This document shows positions 54,318-62,516 of a stretch of 64,000 bases of DNA, one piece after another (position 1 is the first letter of the stretch; each line of letters begins with the position of its first letter). Where the stretch lies: the NCBI RefSeq assembly GCF_022919835.1, contig NZ_CP095074.1, positions 4,194,001 to 4,258,000 on the forward strand. The letters run 5' to 3'. Both the position numbers and the translations under genes were made by a program. This DNA comes from Halobacillus shinanisalinarum. Its GTDB lineage: Bacteria > Bacillota > Bacilli > Bacillales > Halobacillaceae. A model generated the notes under the pieces. The model saw nothing but the letters and a program-made list of their open reading frames with translations, did not search any database and was not told the DNA's origin.

Positions 54318-55412
54318 ATGGTCAAGGATCAGCAAATTTTGGCTTTAATTAGAGAAAATCCATTTATTTCTCAGCAAGAATTATCAAAAAAACTTGGCCT
54401 TTCCAGATCAGCGGTGGCCGGATATATATCCACTTTAACGAAAAAAGGGGAAATCGTTGGCCGCGCATACATAGTAAAAGAAGAATCACGCATCACTTGT
54501 ATTGGTGGAGCAAATATAGATCGGAAGTCACAAACGATGAAGCCGATCCAATATGGCACTTCCAACCCTGCATCCGTTAAACAGTCCAGCGGAGGGATAT
54601 CCCGGAATGTGGCAGAGAATCTGGGCAGGCTAGGATGCGAAGCCTCATTAATTACTCTAATCGGTGATGACCAGGAAGGAAAATGGCTGTTGGAGGAAAC
54701 TAAGCGCTACGGAGTAGATGTGAGCCAATGCTTGGCAATGAACAAGGAAAAGACGGGAAGTTATACATCTATTTTTAGTGATACGGGTGAGATGATCCTG
54801 GCTGTAGCTGATATGCAAATTTATGACGAGTTCAGCATTGAATTCATGGAAGCACGTTGGTCGCATATAGCATCATCTCATATCATATTCGCCGATTCTA
54901 ATCTGCCAGAAGACTCCCTGGATTATCTCATTGGAAGGTGTGAAAAAGAGCAGCTAACCTTATGTGTTAACCCTGTTTCAGCACCAAAAGCGAGAAGGCT
55001 CCCATCTAATTTACATGGTGTAGATCTACTGATTGCGAATCGTGATGAAGCGTCGGCAGTGTCGGGAACGGAGATTGTAACAGTTGAAGACTGCAAACAA
55101 GCATCCGAGCTAATCACACAAAGAGGTGTAAATCAGGTTATGATCACAATGGGCAAACAGGGAGTATTGTGGACAGCTCATGATGGAAGACAGGAGCATC
55201 TTCTTCCATTACAGACTGATATTCTAGATAGCACAGGAGTAGAGGAATCCTTAGTAAGCGGCATTTTATTCGGCTTGAGTCATGGTGATTCTTTTGAACA
55301 GGCTGTACGTTTGGGGATGGCAGCGTCAGCTATCACATGGCAAACATCGGAGACAAATGCTGATTTGACAGCAGATCAACTTTATTCACTTGTTGAGAAA
55401 TGTTTTGAATAA
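54318..55412 (+). CDS. Winged-helix regulator fused to a degenerate PfkB/PsuK domain
   Basis: A 364-residue two-domain protein. Residues ~3-55 are a winged helix (LIRENPFISQQELSKKLGLS with RSAVAGYISTLTKKGEIV). Residues ~60-360 are PfkB fold, close to pseudouridine kinases ([27 protein letters not shown], the di-Gly substrate motif). The catalytic GAGD motif is replaced: D304-S-T-G-V-E-E310-S, so the base Asp is Glu and the anion-hole Gly is Glu. AGGGTGGGG precedes the ATG. The paralog at 56796 keeps GAGD. I infer a non-catalytic sensor-regulator of the cluster; reduced kinase activity cannot be excluded. Confidence 0.86.
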   Translation: MVKDQQILALIRENPFISQQELSKKLGLSRSAVAGYISTLTKKGEIVGRAYIVKEESRITCIGGANIDRKSQTMKPIQYGTSNPASVKQSSGGISRNVAENLGRLGCEASLITLIGDDQEGKWLLEETKRYGVDVSQCLAMNKEKTGSYTSIFSDTGEMILAVADMQIYDEFSIEFMEARWSHIASSHIIFADSNLPEDSLDYLIGRCEKEQLTLCVNPVSAPKARRLPSNLHGVDLLIANRDEASAVSGTEIVTVEDCKQASELITQRGVNQVMITMGKQGVLWTAHDGRQEHLLPLQTDILDSTGVEESLVSGILFGLSHGDSFEQAVRLGMAASAITWQTSETNADLTADQLYSLVEKCFE

Positions 55413-55431
55413 TTTAGAAAAGAATGAAGAA

Positions 55432-55478
55432 ACAGCCGATATTTCCTACTTCAAGGAAGTATCGGTTTTTTTGTCGTC
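55432..55478 (+). terminator. Terminator of the HTH-PsuK-like gene
   Basis: CCGATATTTCCT and AGGAAGTATCGG form the stem around ACTTCA, followed by seven T. The regulator gene is thus a separate transcript from the salvage genes. Confidence 0.9.
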
Positions 55479-55504
55479 CAGGAAATTATAAAAATATTTG
55501 CATG

Positions 55505-55660
55505 TGGATAAGCTTACATGAAGTTAGCCACATCCAGCTCCAGCACCCAGACACTCGAGACATAAGTCAATCGCCTTCGTGGAGAAACACCACTCCACTG
55601 CACCGCTTGTCTTATGCTTGTCGTGTCTACCGGGGCGCTTGCGCTTTTGTTCTGAGGAAA
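55505..55660. repeat. Bacillaceae-type dispersed repeat
   Basis: CATCCAGCTCCAGCACCCAG, ACACTCGAGACATAAGTCAA, CTTATGCTTGTCGTGTCTAC and GGGGCGCTTGCGCTTTTGTT mark a ~150-bp repeat of a kind I know from many Bacillus-group genomes (AGCTCCAGCGCC... with CGCTTGCGCTTTT). Inner segments such as GTGGAG / CTCCAC and GACATAAG / CTTATG pair. Only one copy is in this window. Confidence 0.7.
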
Positions 55661-55679
55661 AGATTATTTAGTATTTACT

Positions 55680-55713
55680 AACAATTGTCCTTATGGTAAA
55701 CTTTTGTTTTAAA
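55680..55713 (+). promoter_or_regulatory. Operator pair and promoter of the EamA gene
   Basis: AACAATTGTC (55680-55689) and AACTTTTGTT (55699-55708) start 19 bp apart. The identical spacing and closely related boxes occur at 56750/56769 before psuK. A possible promoter TTGTCC-N17-TTTAAA overlaps both boxes, which fits repression. Confidence 0.55.
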
Positions 55714-55801
55714 TTAAATTGAGATTTAAATAAAAAGACTACACATGACTTATGCTGGTAAAGTTACTGTCGATATCTAAGAAATGAAAGGGGAAAAATC
55801 A

Positions 55802-56713
55802 ATGAGAAAGGTCTACTTATATCCCTCGTTGGTAGTTATTGGAGCTTGTAGCTACGGTATAGTTTCAACCATTATAAAACTGGCCATGCGTGGGGGTTTT
55901 TCAGCCTCCCAAGCTGTCACAAGCCAGTTTGTTTTCGGATTTACTATAGCCGTTTGTATTTTTGTTATCCAAAAGAAAAAATTGAATGTACGTGATCTTA
56001 AAAATATTATTCCAGCAGGTATTCTAACAGGACTGACAAATATTTCGTATGGACTTTCATTAAATTATTTACCTGCTTCTTTGGCCGTCGTGCTCTTATT
56101 TCAATTTACGTGGATAGGTATGTTAATCTCATGCATTGCAAAACGGCAATTTCCGAGAAGGATAGAATATATCTCCCTATCTCTATTGTTTGTAGGAACC
56201 ATATCGGCAGCTGGTTTAGTTGGTGTCGATTTATCGACAATAGCGATTCAAGGTTGGTTGTGGGGATTGGTAGCAGCCCTTTGCTATTCCCTATTCTTAT
56301 TTTTTAATGGCAGATCAAATGCAAAGATGACAACTTCTAATCGTTTAGTATTGGTTTCTTTTTTTGCCTTTATAACAACGGTTGTCTTTCAGTCTCCACA
56401 AATAATTTGGGATGGGACACTGTTTGGTGAAGGGCTTTGGATCTATGGTTTAGCGTTGGGCTTATTCGGTATGGTTGTCCCGGTTTTCTTATTTAGTATT
56501 GCTATTCCAAAAGTTGGGTTAGGTACTTCATCCATACTGAGTGCAGTTGAATTGCCAATCGCAATGTTTGTATCCGTAATGTTGTTAAATGAAACGGTCT
56601 CTGTGCCCCAAATGATGGGTGTATTAATCATTATTGTGGGGATGTGTGCACCAACATTAAGTCAGAATATATTGTTGGGGAAAAGCAAAAAAAATGTGGT
56701 TCATGAAGTTTAA
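55802..56713 (+). CDS. EamA-family transporter
   Basis: A 303-residue drug/metabolite transporter (DMT) superfamily protein with ten predicted spans and two EamA repeats. It opens SLVVIGACSYGIVSTIIKLA; the first repeat ends LPASLAVVLLFQFTWIGMLI and the second VELPIAMFVSVMLLNETVSV. AAAGGGG before the ATG at 55802 sets the start. It lies between the regulator and psuK and carries the same operator pair as psuK, so it may export or import a nucleoside-related compound; the substrate is not known. Confidence 0.88.
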   Translation: MRKVYLYPSLVVIGACSYGIVSTIIKLAMRGGFSASQAVTSQFVFGFTIAVCIFVIQKKKLNVRDLKNIIPAGILTGLTNISYGLSLNYLPASLAVVLLFQFTWIGMLISCIAKRQFPRRIEYISLSLLFVGTISAAGLVGVDLSTIAIQGWLWGLVAALCYSLFLFFNGRSNAKMTTSNRLVLVSFFAFITTVVFQSPQIIWDGTLFGEGLWIYGLALGLFGMVVPVFLFSIAIPKVGLGTSSILSAVELPIAMFVSVMLLNETVSVPQMMGVLIIIVGMCAPTLSQNILLGKSKKNVVHEV

Positions 56714-56720
56714 GAGTTCA

Positions 56721-56778
56721 TTGACAAATAAAAATGTAAGCATATAATAAACATATGTTTAATTAATTAACATTTGTT
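56721..56778 (+). promoter_or_regulatory. Promoter and paired operator of the psuK-psuG operon
   Basis: Consensus TTGACA (56721-56726) and TATAAT (56743-56748), 16-bp spacer. Immediately downstream, AACATATGTT (56750-56759) and AACATTTGTT (56769-56778) are near-palindromes 19 bp apart, separated by TAATTAATT. The site covers the transcription start and should block it when bound. The same pair arrangement precedes the EamA gene. Confidence 0.75.
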
Positions 56779-56795
56779 TGTGGGGGGTGAAAAAT

Positions 56796-57770
56796 TTGAC
56801 TACCGTTTTAAATGAGGAAAATCAAAAATCCCCTATTATTTGTATAGGGGGAGTGAACGTTGACAAAAAATTATATGCCAAAAATGAAATTGTCAGCAAA
56901 ACTTCTAATCCAGTAAAATCCTCCCAGACGGTTGGTGGAGTAGCAAGAAATATCGCTGAAAACTTAGGTCGATTAGGCGAAGAAGTGATAATGCTTTCAG
57001 TAAGAGGCAATGATTCAGACTGGCTGGATATAGACCAGTTATCCTCGCCTTTTATGAATCTAGACTATGTCGCTAAGATTGAGAACTCATCGACAGGTTC
57101 GTACACAGCTGTTTTAGATAAAAACGGTGATTTATCTATTGCTTTAGCGGATATGGACATTTTTGATCATCTTACACCTGAGCTTCTTTCGAAAAATATC
57201 GATATTCTTATCAAAGCTAAATGTATTGTACTGGACTTGAATTGTCCAAGTGAAACAGTTGATTTTCTTTGTTCCTTTGCATCTAAACATCATATTCCTT
57301 TAGTCATTATCCCTGTTTCGACTCCTAAAATGAATCGGCTTCCAAAAGATTTGAGTGGAGTAAATTGGCTCATTGTAAATAAGAGTGAAACGGAAGCTTT
57401 TATGAATATTACGATTGATGATAAGGAAGATCGGAAAGACCCAGTTAAGAAGTGGTTAGAGTTAGGAGTGCAAAACGTTATTGTAACTGATGGATCAAAC
57501 GGTGTCATTGCAGGTGGGGCAAATGGAGAGATTCATAGCTACCGAGCTATTGAAACACCTGAAGTTGTTGATGTTACAGGCGCAGGAGATTCATTTTGTT
57601 CAGGAGTTATTTATTCCTGGTTACAAAGAGGAGAATTAGATCACATTATAAAATCTGGTTTGGTTAACGCACATAAAACCATTCTGTCAAAATCTACCGT
57701 TAGACAAGAATTATCCCCAAAACAATTTGAATTAGATATGGAGGAATTTTCAAATGAAACAATATATTGA
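56796..57770 (+). CDS. psuK: Pseudouridine kinase (PfkB family)
   Basis: Phosphorylates pseudouridine to its 5'-phosphate; 324 residues. TTG at 56796 follows GGGGGGTG and is preferred over the TTG at 56778. [11 protein letters not shown] and [20 protein letters not shown] form the sugar-binding N-terminal part, and [17 protein letters not shown] carries the intact GAGD with catalytic Asp265. Overlaps psuG by 17 bases. The combination with psuG gives the functional name; alone it would be only a PfkB kinase. Confidence 0.9.
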   Translation: MTTVLNEENQKSPIICIGGVNVDKKLYAKNEIVSKTSNPVKSSQTVGGVARNIAENLGRLGEEVIMLSVRGNDSDWLDIDQLSSPFMNLDYVAKIENSSTGSYTAVLDKNGDLSIALADMDIFDHLTPELLSKNIDILIKAKCIVLDLNCPSETVDFLCSFASKHHIPLVIIPVSTPKMNRLPKDLSGVNWLIVNKSETEAFMNITIDDKEDRKDPVKKWLELGVQNVIVTDGSNGVIAGGANGEIHSYRAIETPEVVDVTGAGDSFCSGVIYSWLQRGELDHIIKSGLVNAHKTILSKSTVRQELSPKQFELDMEEFSNETIY

Positions 57771-58671
57771 ATTATCTAAAGAGGTACAACAGGCAAAAGA
57801 AGAAGGGAAAGCTATTGTTGCTTTAGAATCTACAATTATTTCTCATGGTATGCCTTACCCGCAAAACATAAAAATGGCTCGTGAGATTGAACAAATTGTT
57901 CGTGACAACGGTGCTGTCCCAGCGACCATTGCGATCATGGACGGAAAAATTAAAATTGGTTTAACAGATGATGAATTGGAGTTATTCGGTAATAGTTCAG
58001 ATGTTGCGAAAGTATCAAGACGTGATTTAGCTCAAATTGTTGCTACTAAAAAACTAGGGGCGACGACTGTTGCTACAACTATGATTTGTGCTGAGTTAGC
58101 AGACATCAAGGTCTTTGTAACAGGTGGTATCGGCGGCGTTCATAGAGGGGCAGAAACAACGATGGATATCTCAGCTGACCTTGAAGAATTAGCTCAAACA
58201 GATGTAGCGGTTGTTTGTGCAGGGGCCAAGTCAATCCTGGATCTAGCGCTTACTCTTGAATACCTTGAAACAAAGGGAGTTCCAGTTATTGGTTATGAAA
58301 CGGAAGTTCTACCGGCTTTCTTCACGAGAACAAGTGAACATCAATTACACTCTTCTACTGATTCAGTTGATGTGATTGCTGAAACATTGAAGACTAAATG
58401 GGACTTAAATCTTAAGGGTGGAGCCGTCATCGCTAATCCAATCCCTGAAGAACATGCTATGGACGAAGACTATATCAATGGAATTATCAATCAGGCGATT
58501 AAAGAAGCAGAAGAAAATCATATTTTAGGTAAAGATAGTACACCATTCTTGCTTGGTAAAATTACAGAATTAACAGATGGTAAAAGCCTTGATGCCAATA
58601 TAGAATTAGTCAAGCACAATGCTAAAGTAGGAACCCAGATCGCAGTTAGTTTCAATAACCAAGTTAAGTAA
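57754..58671 (+). CDS. psuG: Pseudouridine-5'-phosphate glycosidase
   Basis: Cleaves (reversibly) the C-glycosidic bond of pseudouridine 5'-phosphate to uracil and ribose 5-phosphate; 305 residues. The family blocks are all present: [77 protein letters not shown] and [15 protein letters not shown]. The Mn site and the catalytic Lys fall in these blocks. GGAGG inside psuK serves as its ribosome site. Confidence 0.97.
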   Translation: MKQYIELSKEVQQAKEEGKAIVALESTIISHGMPYPQNIKMAREIEQIVRDNGAVPATIAIMDGKIKIGLTDDELELFGNSSDVAKVSRRDLAQIVATKKLGATTVATTMICAELADIKVFVTGGIGGVHRGAETTMDISADLEELAQTDVAVVCAGAKSILDLALTLEYLETKGVPVIGYETEVLPAFFTRTSEHQLHSSTDSVDVIAETLKTKWDLNLKGGAVIANPIPEEHAMDEDYINGIINQAIKEAEENHILGKDSTPFLLGKITELTDGKSLDANIELVKHNAKVGTQIAVSFNNQVK

Positions 58672-58775
58672 TATAAGATACGTTCCTATTTCGGGTAGAC
58701 GCGACTTCTATAAAGTGAATGGTTACAAAACCGATAACGACCATACTTTGTAGGAGTTGTTTTTTAAAAAACGTT

Positions 58776-58789
58776 TGAAAACGCTGCCA
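58776..58789 (+). promoter_or_regulatory. cre-like site before the nucleoside transporter gene
   Basis: TGAAAACGCTGCCA matches 13 of 14 positions of the CcpA operator consensus TGWAANCGNTNWCA. It lies between psuG and the transporter, 17 bases before its ATG. Catabolite repression of nucleoside uptake is plausible but unproven. Confidence 0.5.
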
Positions 58790-58805
58790 AGGGGAGGGGC
58801 TAAAC

Positions 58806-59987
58806 ATGAATATTATTTTCTTACTAACAGGGATTTTGCTAGCCTTTGTTATTGCTTTTTTATTTAGTAATAATAGAAAGGAAATTAAATATAAGCGTAT
58901 TCTGACTATGCTAGCTGTTCAACTCATTTTAGTTTATTTCATGATGAATACTAGTATAGGTTTAGAGGTTATTTCCAGTGTGGGTGTGTTTTTTGAAAAG
59001 TTAATGAAGATTGCCGATTCAGGCATTCAATTTGTATTCGGTGGATTGGTGAATGAAGGGGCGACAACGTTTTTCATCGGAGTGTTATTACCGCTTGTTT
59101 TCATATCCGTATTAATAGGAATCCTTAATTATATTAAAGTATTGCCTTTTATCATTAAATATACAGGCTTATTTTTAAGTAAAATAACAGGAATGGGAAA
59201 ACTGGAAAGCTATTTTGCGGTCTCCACAGCTACTTTTGGACAACCCGAAGTGTTCTTAACTATTATCAAACAAATTCCTTTATTACCTCCAAAAAGACTT
59301 TACACCATTTGTACATCAGCCATGAGTGCAGTAAGTATGGCGATGGTTGGGGCCTATATGACCATGCTAGAGCCAAAATACGTTGTAACAGCTGTTGTAT
59401 TGAATATTTTTAGTGCACTTATCGTAGCTAATATTATTAATCCATACGATTTGGAGGATCATGATGATTTAATTGAGGTTGAGGAAGATGAAAGAGTTCC
59501 ATTTTTTCAAATGGTCGGGGACAGCGTTATGGATGGATTTAAAATTGTGATTACCGTTGCTGCTATGCTCTTGGGATTTATTGCTTTGATGGAATTGATT
59601 AATGTTATTTTTCTAGGTATATTCCAAGTTTCTTTCCAAACGATTATTGGCTATATTTTCGCGCCTATTGCTTTCCTAATGGGTGTTCCATGGGCGGAAG
59701 CTGTACAAGCAGGTGGAATCATGGCAACCAAACTTGTTACGAATGAGTTTGTAGCCATGTTAAGCTTTGGTGAAATTGCAAATAATCTTTCTGAGAAAAC
59801 TGTAGCTATTGTGTCCGTTTATTTAGTTAGTTTTGCAAACTTTGGTACGGTGGGGATTGTTTCTGGTTCAATCAGATCAATCAGTGAAAAACAAGGTAAT
59901 TATGTTTCGAAATTTGCTTTAAAACTATTATTAGGTGCCACACTAGCTTCGGTCATTTCCGGTACAATGATCGGTTTAGTCATTTAG
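58806..59987 (+). CDS. NupC-type concentrative nucleoside transporter
   Basis: A 393-residue CNT family cation-coupled nucleoside importer. N-terminal spans (IIFLLTGILLAFVIAFLF ...), GIQFVFGGLVNEGATTFFIG, the gate domain with ISVLIGILNYIKVLPFIIKY, and the motifs FGQPEVFLTIIKQIP, MSAVSMAMVGAYMTML, GVPWAEAVQAGGIMATKLVT NEF and VSFANFGTVGIVSGSI are the expected blocks. Placed after psuG, it probably brings in pseudouridine and other nucleosides. GGGGAGGGG precedes the ATG. Confidence 0.93.
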   Translation: MNIIFLLTGILLAFVIAFLFSNNRKEIKYKRILTMLAVQLILVYFMMNTSIGLEVISSVGVFFEKLMKIADSGIQFVFGGLVNEGATTFFIGVLLPLVFISVLIGILNYIKVLPFIIKYTGLFLSKITGMGKLESYFAVSTATFGQPEVFLTIIKQIPLLPPKRLYTICTSAMSAVSMAMVGAYMTMLEPKYVVTAVVLNIFSALIVANIINPYDLEDHDDLIEVEEDERVPFFQMVGDSVMDGFKIVITVAAMLLGFIALMELINVIFLGIFQVSFQTIIGYIFAPIAFLMGVPWAEAVQAGGIMATKLVTNEFVAMLSFGEIANNLSEKTVAIVSVYLVSFANFGTVGIVSGSIRSISEKQGNYVSKFALKLLLGATLASVISGTMIGLVI

Positions 59988-60010
59988 TTTTAATAGAGAG
60001 GTGGATGGTG

Positions 60011-60940
60011 ATGAATACTAGAAAAATTATTATGGATTGTGATCCAGGACATGATGATGCTATTGCGATGATTTTAGCTGCTGTACAACCAGATTTAGAG
60101 ATTTTGGGGATCACAACCGTTTCTGGAAATGCAGAAATTGAAAAAACGACGATGAATGCATTAAAGGTCTGTGATTTAGTTTCATTAACTGATGTCGTTG
60201 TTTCAAAAGGGGCGAGTGAGCCTTTGGTTCGAATACGAGAAACAGCACCTGGTATTCACGGGGACTCAGGTTTGGATGGTCCAGAGATGCCTGAACCTTC
60301 TCGCAGCTGGAGTAAGGAACATGGTTCTGATACCATCATCAGACTTTTAAAAGAGTCTGATGAGCCAGTGACCATTCTTCCAACAGGCCCTTTGACAAAT
60401 ATTGCTTTAGCTTTAACAAAAGCACCAGAAATTAAAGATAACATTGAAGAGATTGTCCTTATGGGTGGCGGAACATTTGGTAACTGGACGCCAACAGCTG
60501 AATTTAATATTTGGGCTGATCCGGAAGCGGCCAAAAAGGTCTTTGACAGCGGTATTCCAACAGTAGTTATGGGTTTAGATATCACACATCAAGCCCAAGC
60601 AACCGAAGAGGTTATCGATCAAGTGAATAAAATTGATAATCACGTCGCTAAAATAGTTGGTGAGTTATTAGCATTTTTCAGATCAACCTATAAAGAAATG
60701 TTTGATTTTGACGGAGCACCCGTACACGATGTATTGACTGTAGCCTATTGTGTGGCACCAGAATTGTTTGAGACGAAAGATGTCAATATTGCGGTGGAAA
60801 CGAAAGGGGAGTTTACTGCAGGAACAACCCTAATTGATTTACATGGGGTCACGGGAAGAAAGGTCAATGCTAAGTTTGGAATAGGCCTTGATGTAGAAGG
60901 TTTTTGGAAACTCATGATGAAAGCTCTTAAGAAATACTAA
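60011..60940 (+). CDS. Nucleoside hydrolase (Rih/IUNH family)
   Basis: A 309-residue calcium-dependent N-ribosyl hydrolase that cleaves nucleosides to base and ribose. The N-terminal Ca site is DCDPGHDDAIAMILAA. LEILGITTVSGNAEIEKTT, VLMGGGTFGNWTPTAEFNIW ADPEAA and PVHDVLTVAYCVAPELF follow, with the catalytic-site His in VHD. Two near ATGs exist; 60011 has AGAGGTGG at good spacing. Together with the transporter it would widen the cluster to ordinary (N-linked) nucleosides. Confidence 0.95.
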   Translation: MNTRKIIMDCDPGHDDAIAMILAAVQPDLEILGITTVSGNAEIEKTTMNALKVCDLVSLTDVVVSKGASEPLVRIRETAPGIHGDSGLDGPEMPEPSRSWSKEHGSDTIIRLLKESDEPVTILPTGPLTNIALALTKAPEIKDNIEEIVLMGGGTFGNWTPTAEFNIWADPEAAKKVFDSGIPTVVMGLDITHQAQATEEVIDQVNKIDNHVAKIVGELLAFFRSTYKEMFDFDGAPVHDVLTVAYCVAPELFETKDVNIAVETKGEFTAGTTLIDLHGVTGRKVNAKFGIGLDVEGFWKLMMKALKKY

Positions 60941-61029
60941 AGTCTATCTTGATGATCGTGTCAGATAAGCCTATTTTCTTTTCAGTGGAGCAGAGGCCTT
61001 CCAAAAGAAAGATAAAGGAGTGATTGCGA

Positions 61030-62295
61030 ATGCTTTTAAAAAATGCAAAGCTTTACGGCCAAGAAGGCAGATGGAATATTGAAATTGAAAAAGACCAAAT
61101 AAAAACGATTACGCCGGTTACAAATACCCGCGAGATGAGTAATGAAAACGTGATCGATCTAAATGGAAAAATGGTATTGCCTCCTTATGTCGAACCACAT
61201 ATACATCTAGACTATGCACTCACTGTAGGAACGCCTAGGTGGAATCAATCGGGGTCCGTGTTTGAGGGGATTGAGATTTGGTCTGAAAGAAAAAAACTGG
61301 TCAACGAGACAAAAGAGGATATTAAAAACCGTGCCTTGAGCGCGATGAAAATGCAGATGAAACATGGTATTCAGCATGTACGAACACATGTAGATGTGAG
61401 CGAGCCAACACTTAAAGGGTTAGAAGCATTACTGGAAGTAAAAGAAGAAATCAAACCTTGGATGGACTTGCAGATTGTAGCACTTCCCCAAGAAGGGCTT
61501 TATACCCAATCAATAGGAGAGGAGCTGCTAGAAAAAGCGCTCGAAATGGGGGCTGATGTCGTCGGCGGAATTCCCCATTATGAATTAACCCGTGAAGACG
61601 GTGTACGCTCAGTGATCAAAGCCCTCGAGTTAGCGAACAAATATGGAAAATTGGTTGATATCCATTGCGATGAGATTGATGATGAACAATCTAGATATTT
61701 AGAAGTGCTTGCAGCCGAAGCTCTTAAATTAGGGATAGGAGATCGTGTAACGGCGAGCCATACAACCGCAATGGCTTCTTATAATGATGCTTATACGTAC
61801 AAGCTTTTTCAAACACTGAAAAAGTCGAATATTCATTTCGTTGCTCTCCCGAAAGCAAACTTGCATTTACAAGGGAGGTTCGATGGTTATCCTAAACGTC
61901 GAGGTCTAACGCGTGTAAAAGAGCTGCTAGAATCGGGGGTTAATGTCTGCTTTGGGCTGGATTCGATAATGGATCCCTGGTACCCCCTCGGCGATGGGAA
62001 TCTAATGCATGTGGTCGAAATCGGTTTGCACGCTTGTCATATGACGAGCTATAACGATATTGTGACTGCGCTCGAACTCATTACAACGAATGGAGCGAAG
62101 GCCTTAGGAATTGAAGTAGAATATGGTGTGGAAGAAGGAAACAAGGCGAACTTGATCGTCATAAATACCGATTCTGAGTACGAGGCTATTCGTTGCCAAT
62201 CTCCAGTCCTCTATTCGATTAGAAATGGTGAAATCATCGTCGAAACGAAACCTGCAGAAACAACAATGAATGTTCCGATTTTCACTAGTGAATAA
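61030..62295 (+). CDS. codA: Cytosine deaminase-like amidohydrolase
   Basis: A 421-residue metal-dependent amidohydrolase of the CodA type, converting cytosine to uracil and ammonia. Metal ligands are visible: VEPHIHLDYAL (HxH), DIHCDEIDDEQS, TASHTTAM and FGLDSIMDPWYPLGDGNLMH (final Asp). AAAGGAGTGA six bases before the ATG at 61030 decides the start. Cytosine released by the nucleoside hydrolase could be deaminated here. Other N-heterocycle substrates are possible within this family. Confidence 0.9.
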   Translation: MLLKNAKLYGQEGRWNIEIEKDQIKTITPVTNTREMSNENVIDLNGKMVLPPYVEPHIHLDYALTVGTPRWNQSGSVFEGIEIWSERKKLVNETKEDIKNRALSAMKMQMKHGIQHVRTHVDVSEPTLKGLEALLEVKEEIKPWMDLQIVALPQEGLYTQSIGEELLEKALEMGADVVGGIPHYELTREDGVRSVIKALELANKYGKLVDIHCDEIDDEQSRYLEVLAAEALKLGIGDRVTASHTTAMASYNDAYTYKLFQTLKKSNIHFVALPKANLHLQGRFDGYPKRRGLTRVKELLESGVNVCFGLDSIMDPWYPLGDGNLMHVVEIGLHACHMTSYNDIVTALELITTNGAKALGIEVEYGVEEGNKANLIVINTDSEYEAIRCQSPVLYSIRNGEIIVETKPAETTMNVPIFTSE

Positions 62296-62370
62296 GTTTC
62301 TTTGCTTCACCTCTCTAAATACGATAGACATGAACTGTGGATCATTTATTAACGGTAAAATATTTTTTGA

Positions 62371-62408
62371 CTACCCGCATTTTTAGTAAAAGGATGCGGG
62401 TTTTGGTC
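62371..62408 (+). terminator. Terminator of the nucleoside operon
   Basis: ACCCGCAT and ATGCGGGT form the stem around TTTTAGTAAAAGG, followed by TTT. Confidence 0.75.
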
Positions 62409-62432
62409 ATTCATAGAAAAAACTTTCTTACT

Positions 62433-62492
62433 AAACAAAAGTGCCTGTCTCTACTGCATAAGCAACGAGGAAACAGGCACCTTATGATCTAT
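62433..62492 (-). terminator. Terminator of the M24 peptidase gene
   Basis: On the minus strand GTGCCTGTTTC and GACAGGCAC flank a ~28-base loop and are followed by TTTTGTTT. Confidence 0.65.
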
Positions 62493-62516
62493 TCTTGCAG
62501 TAGAACGTTTGAGAAT

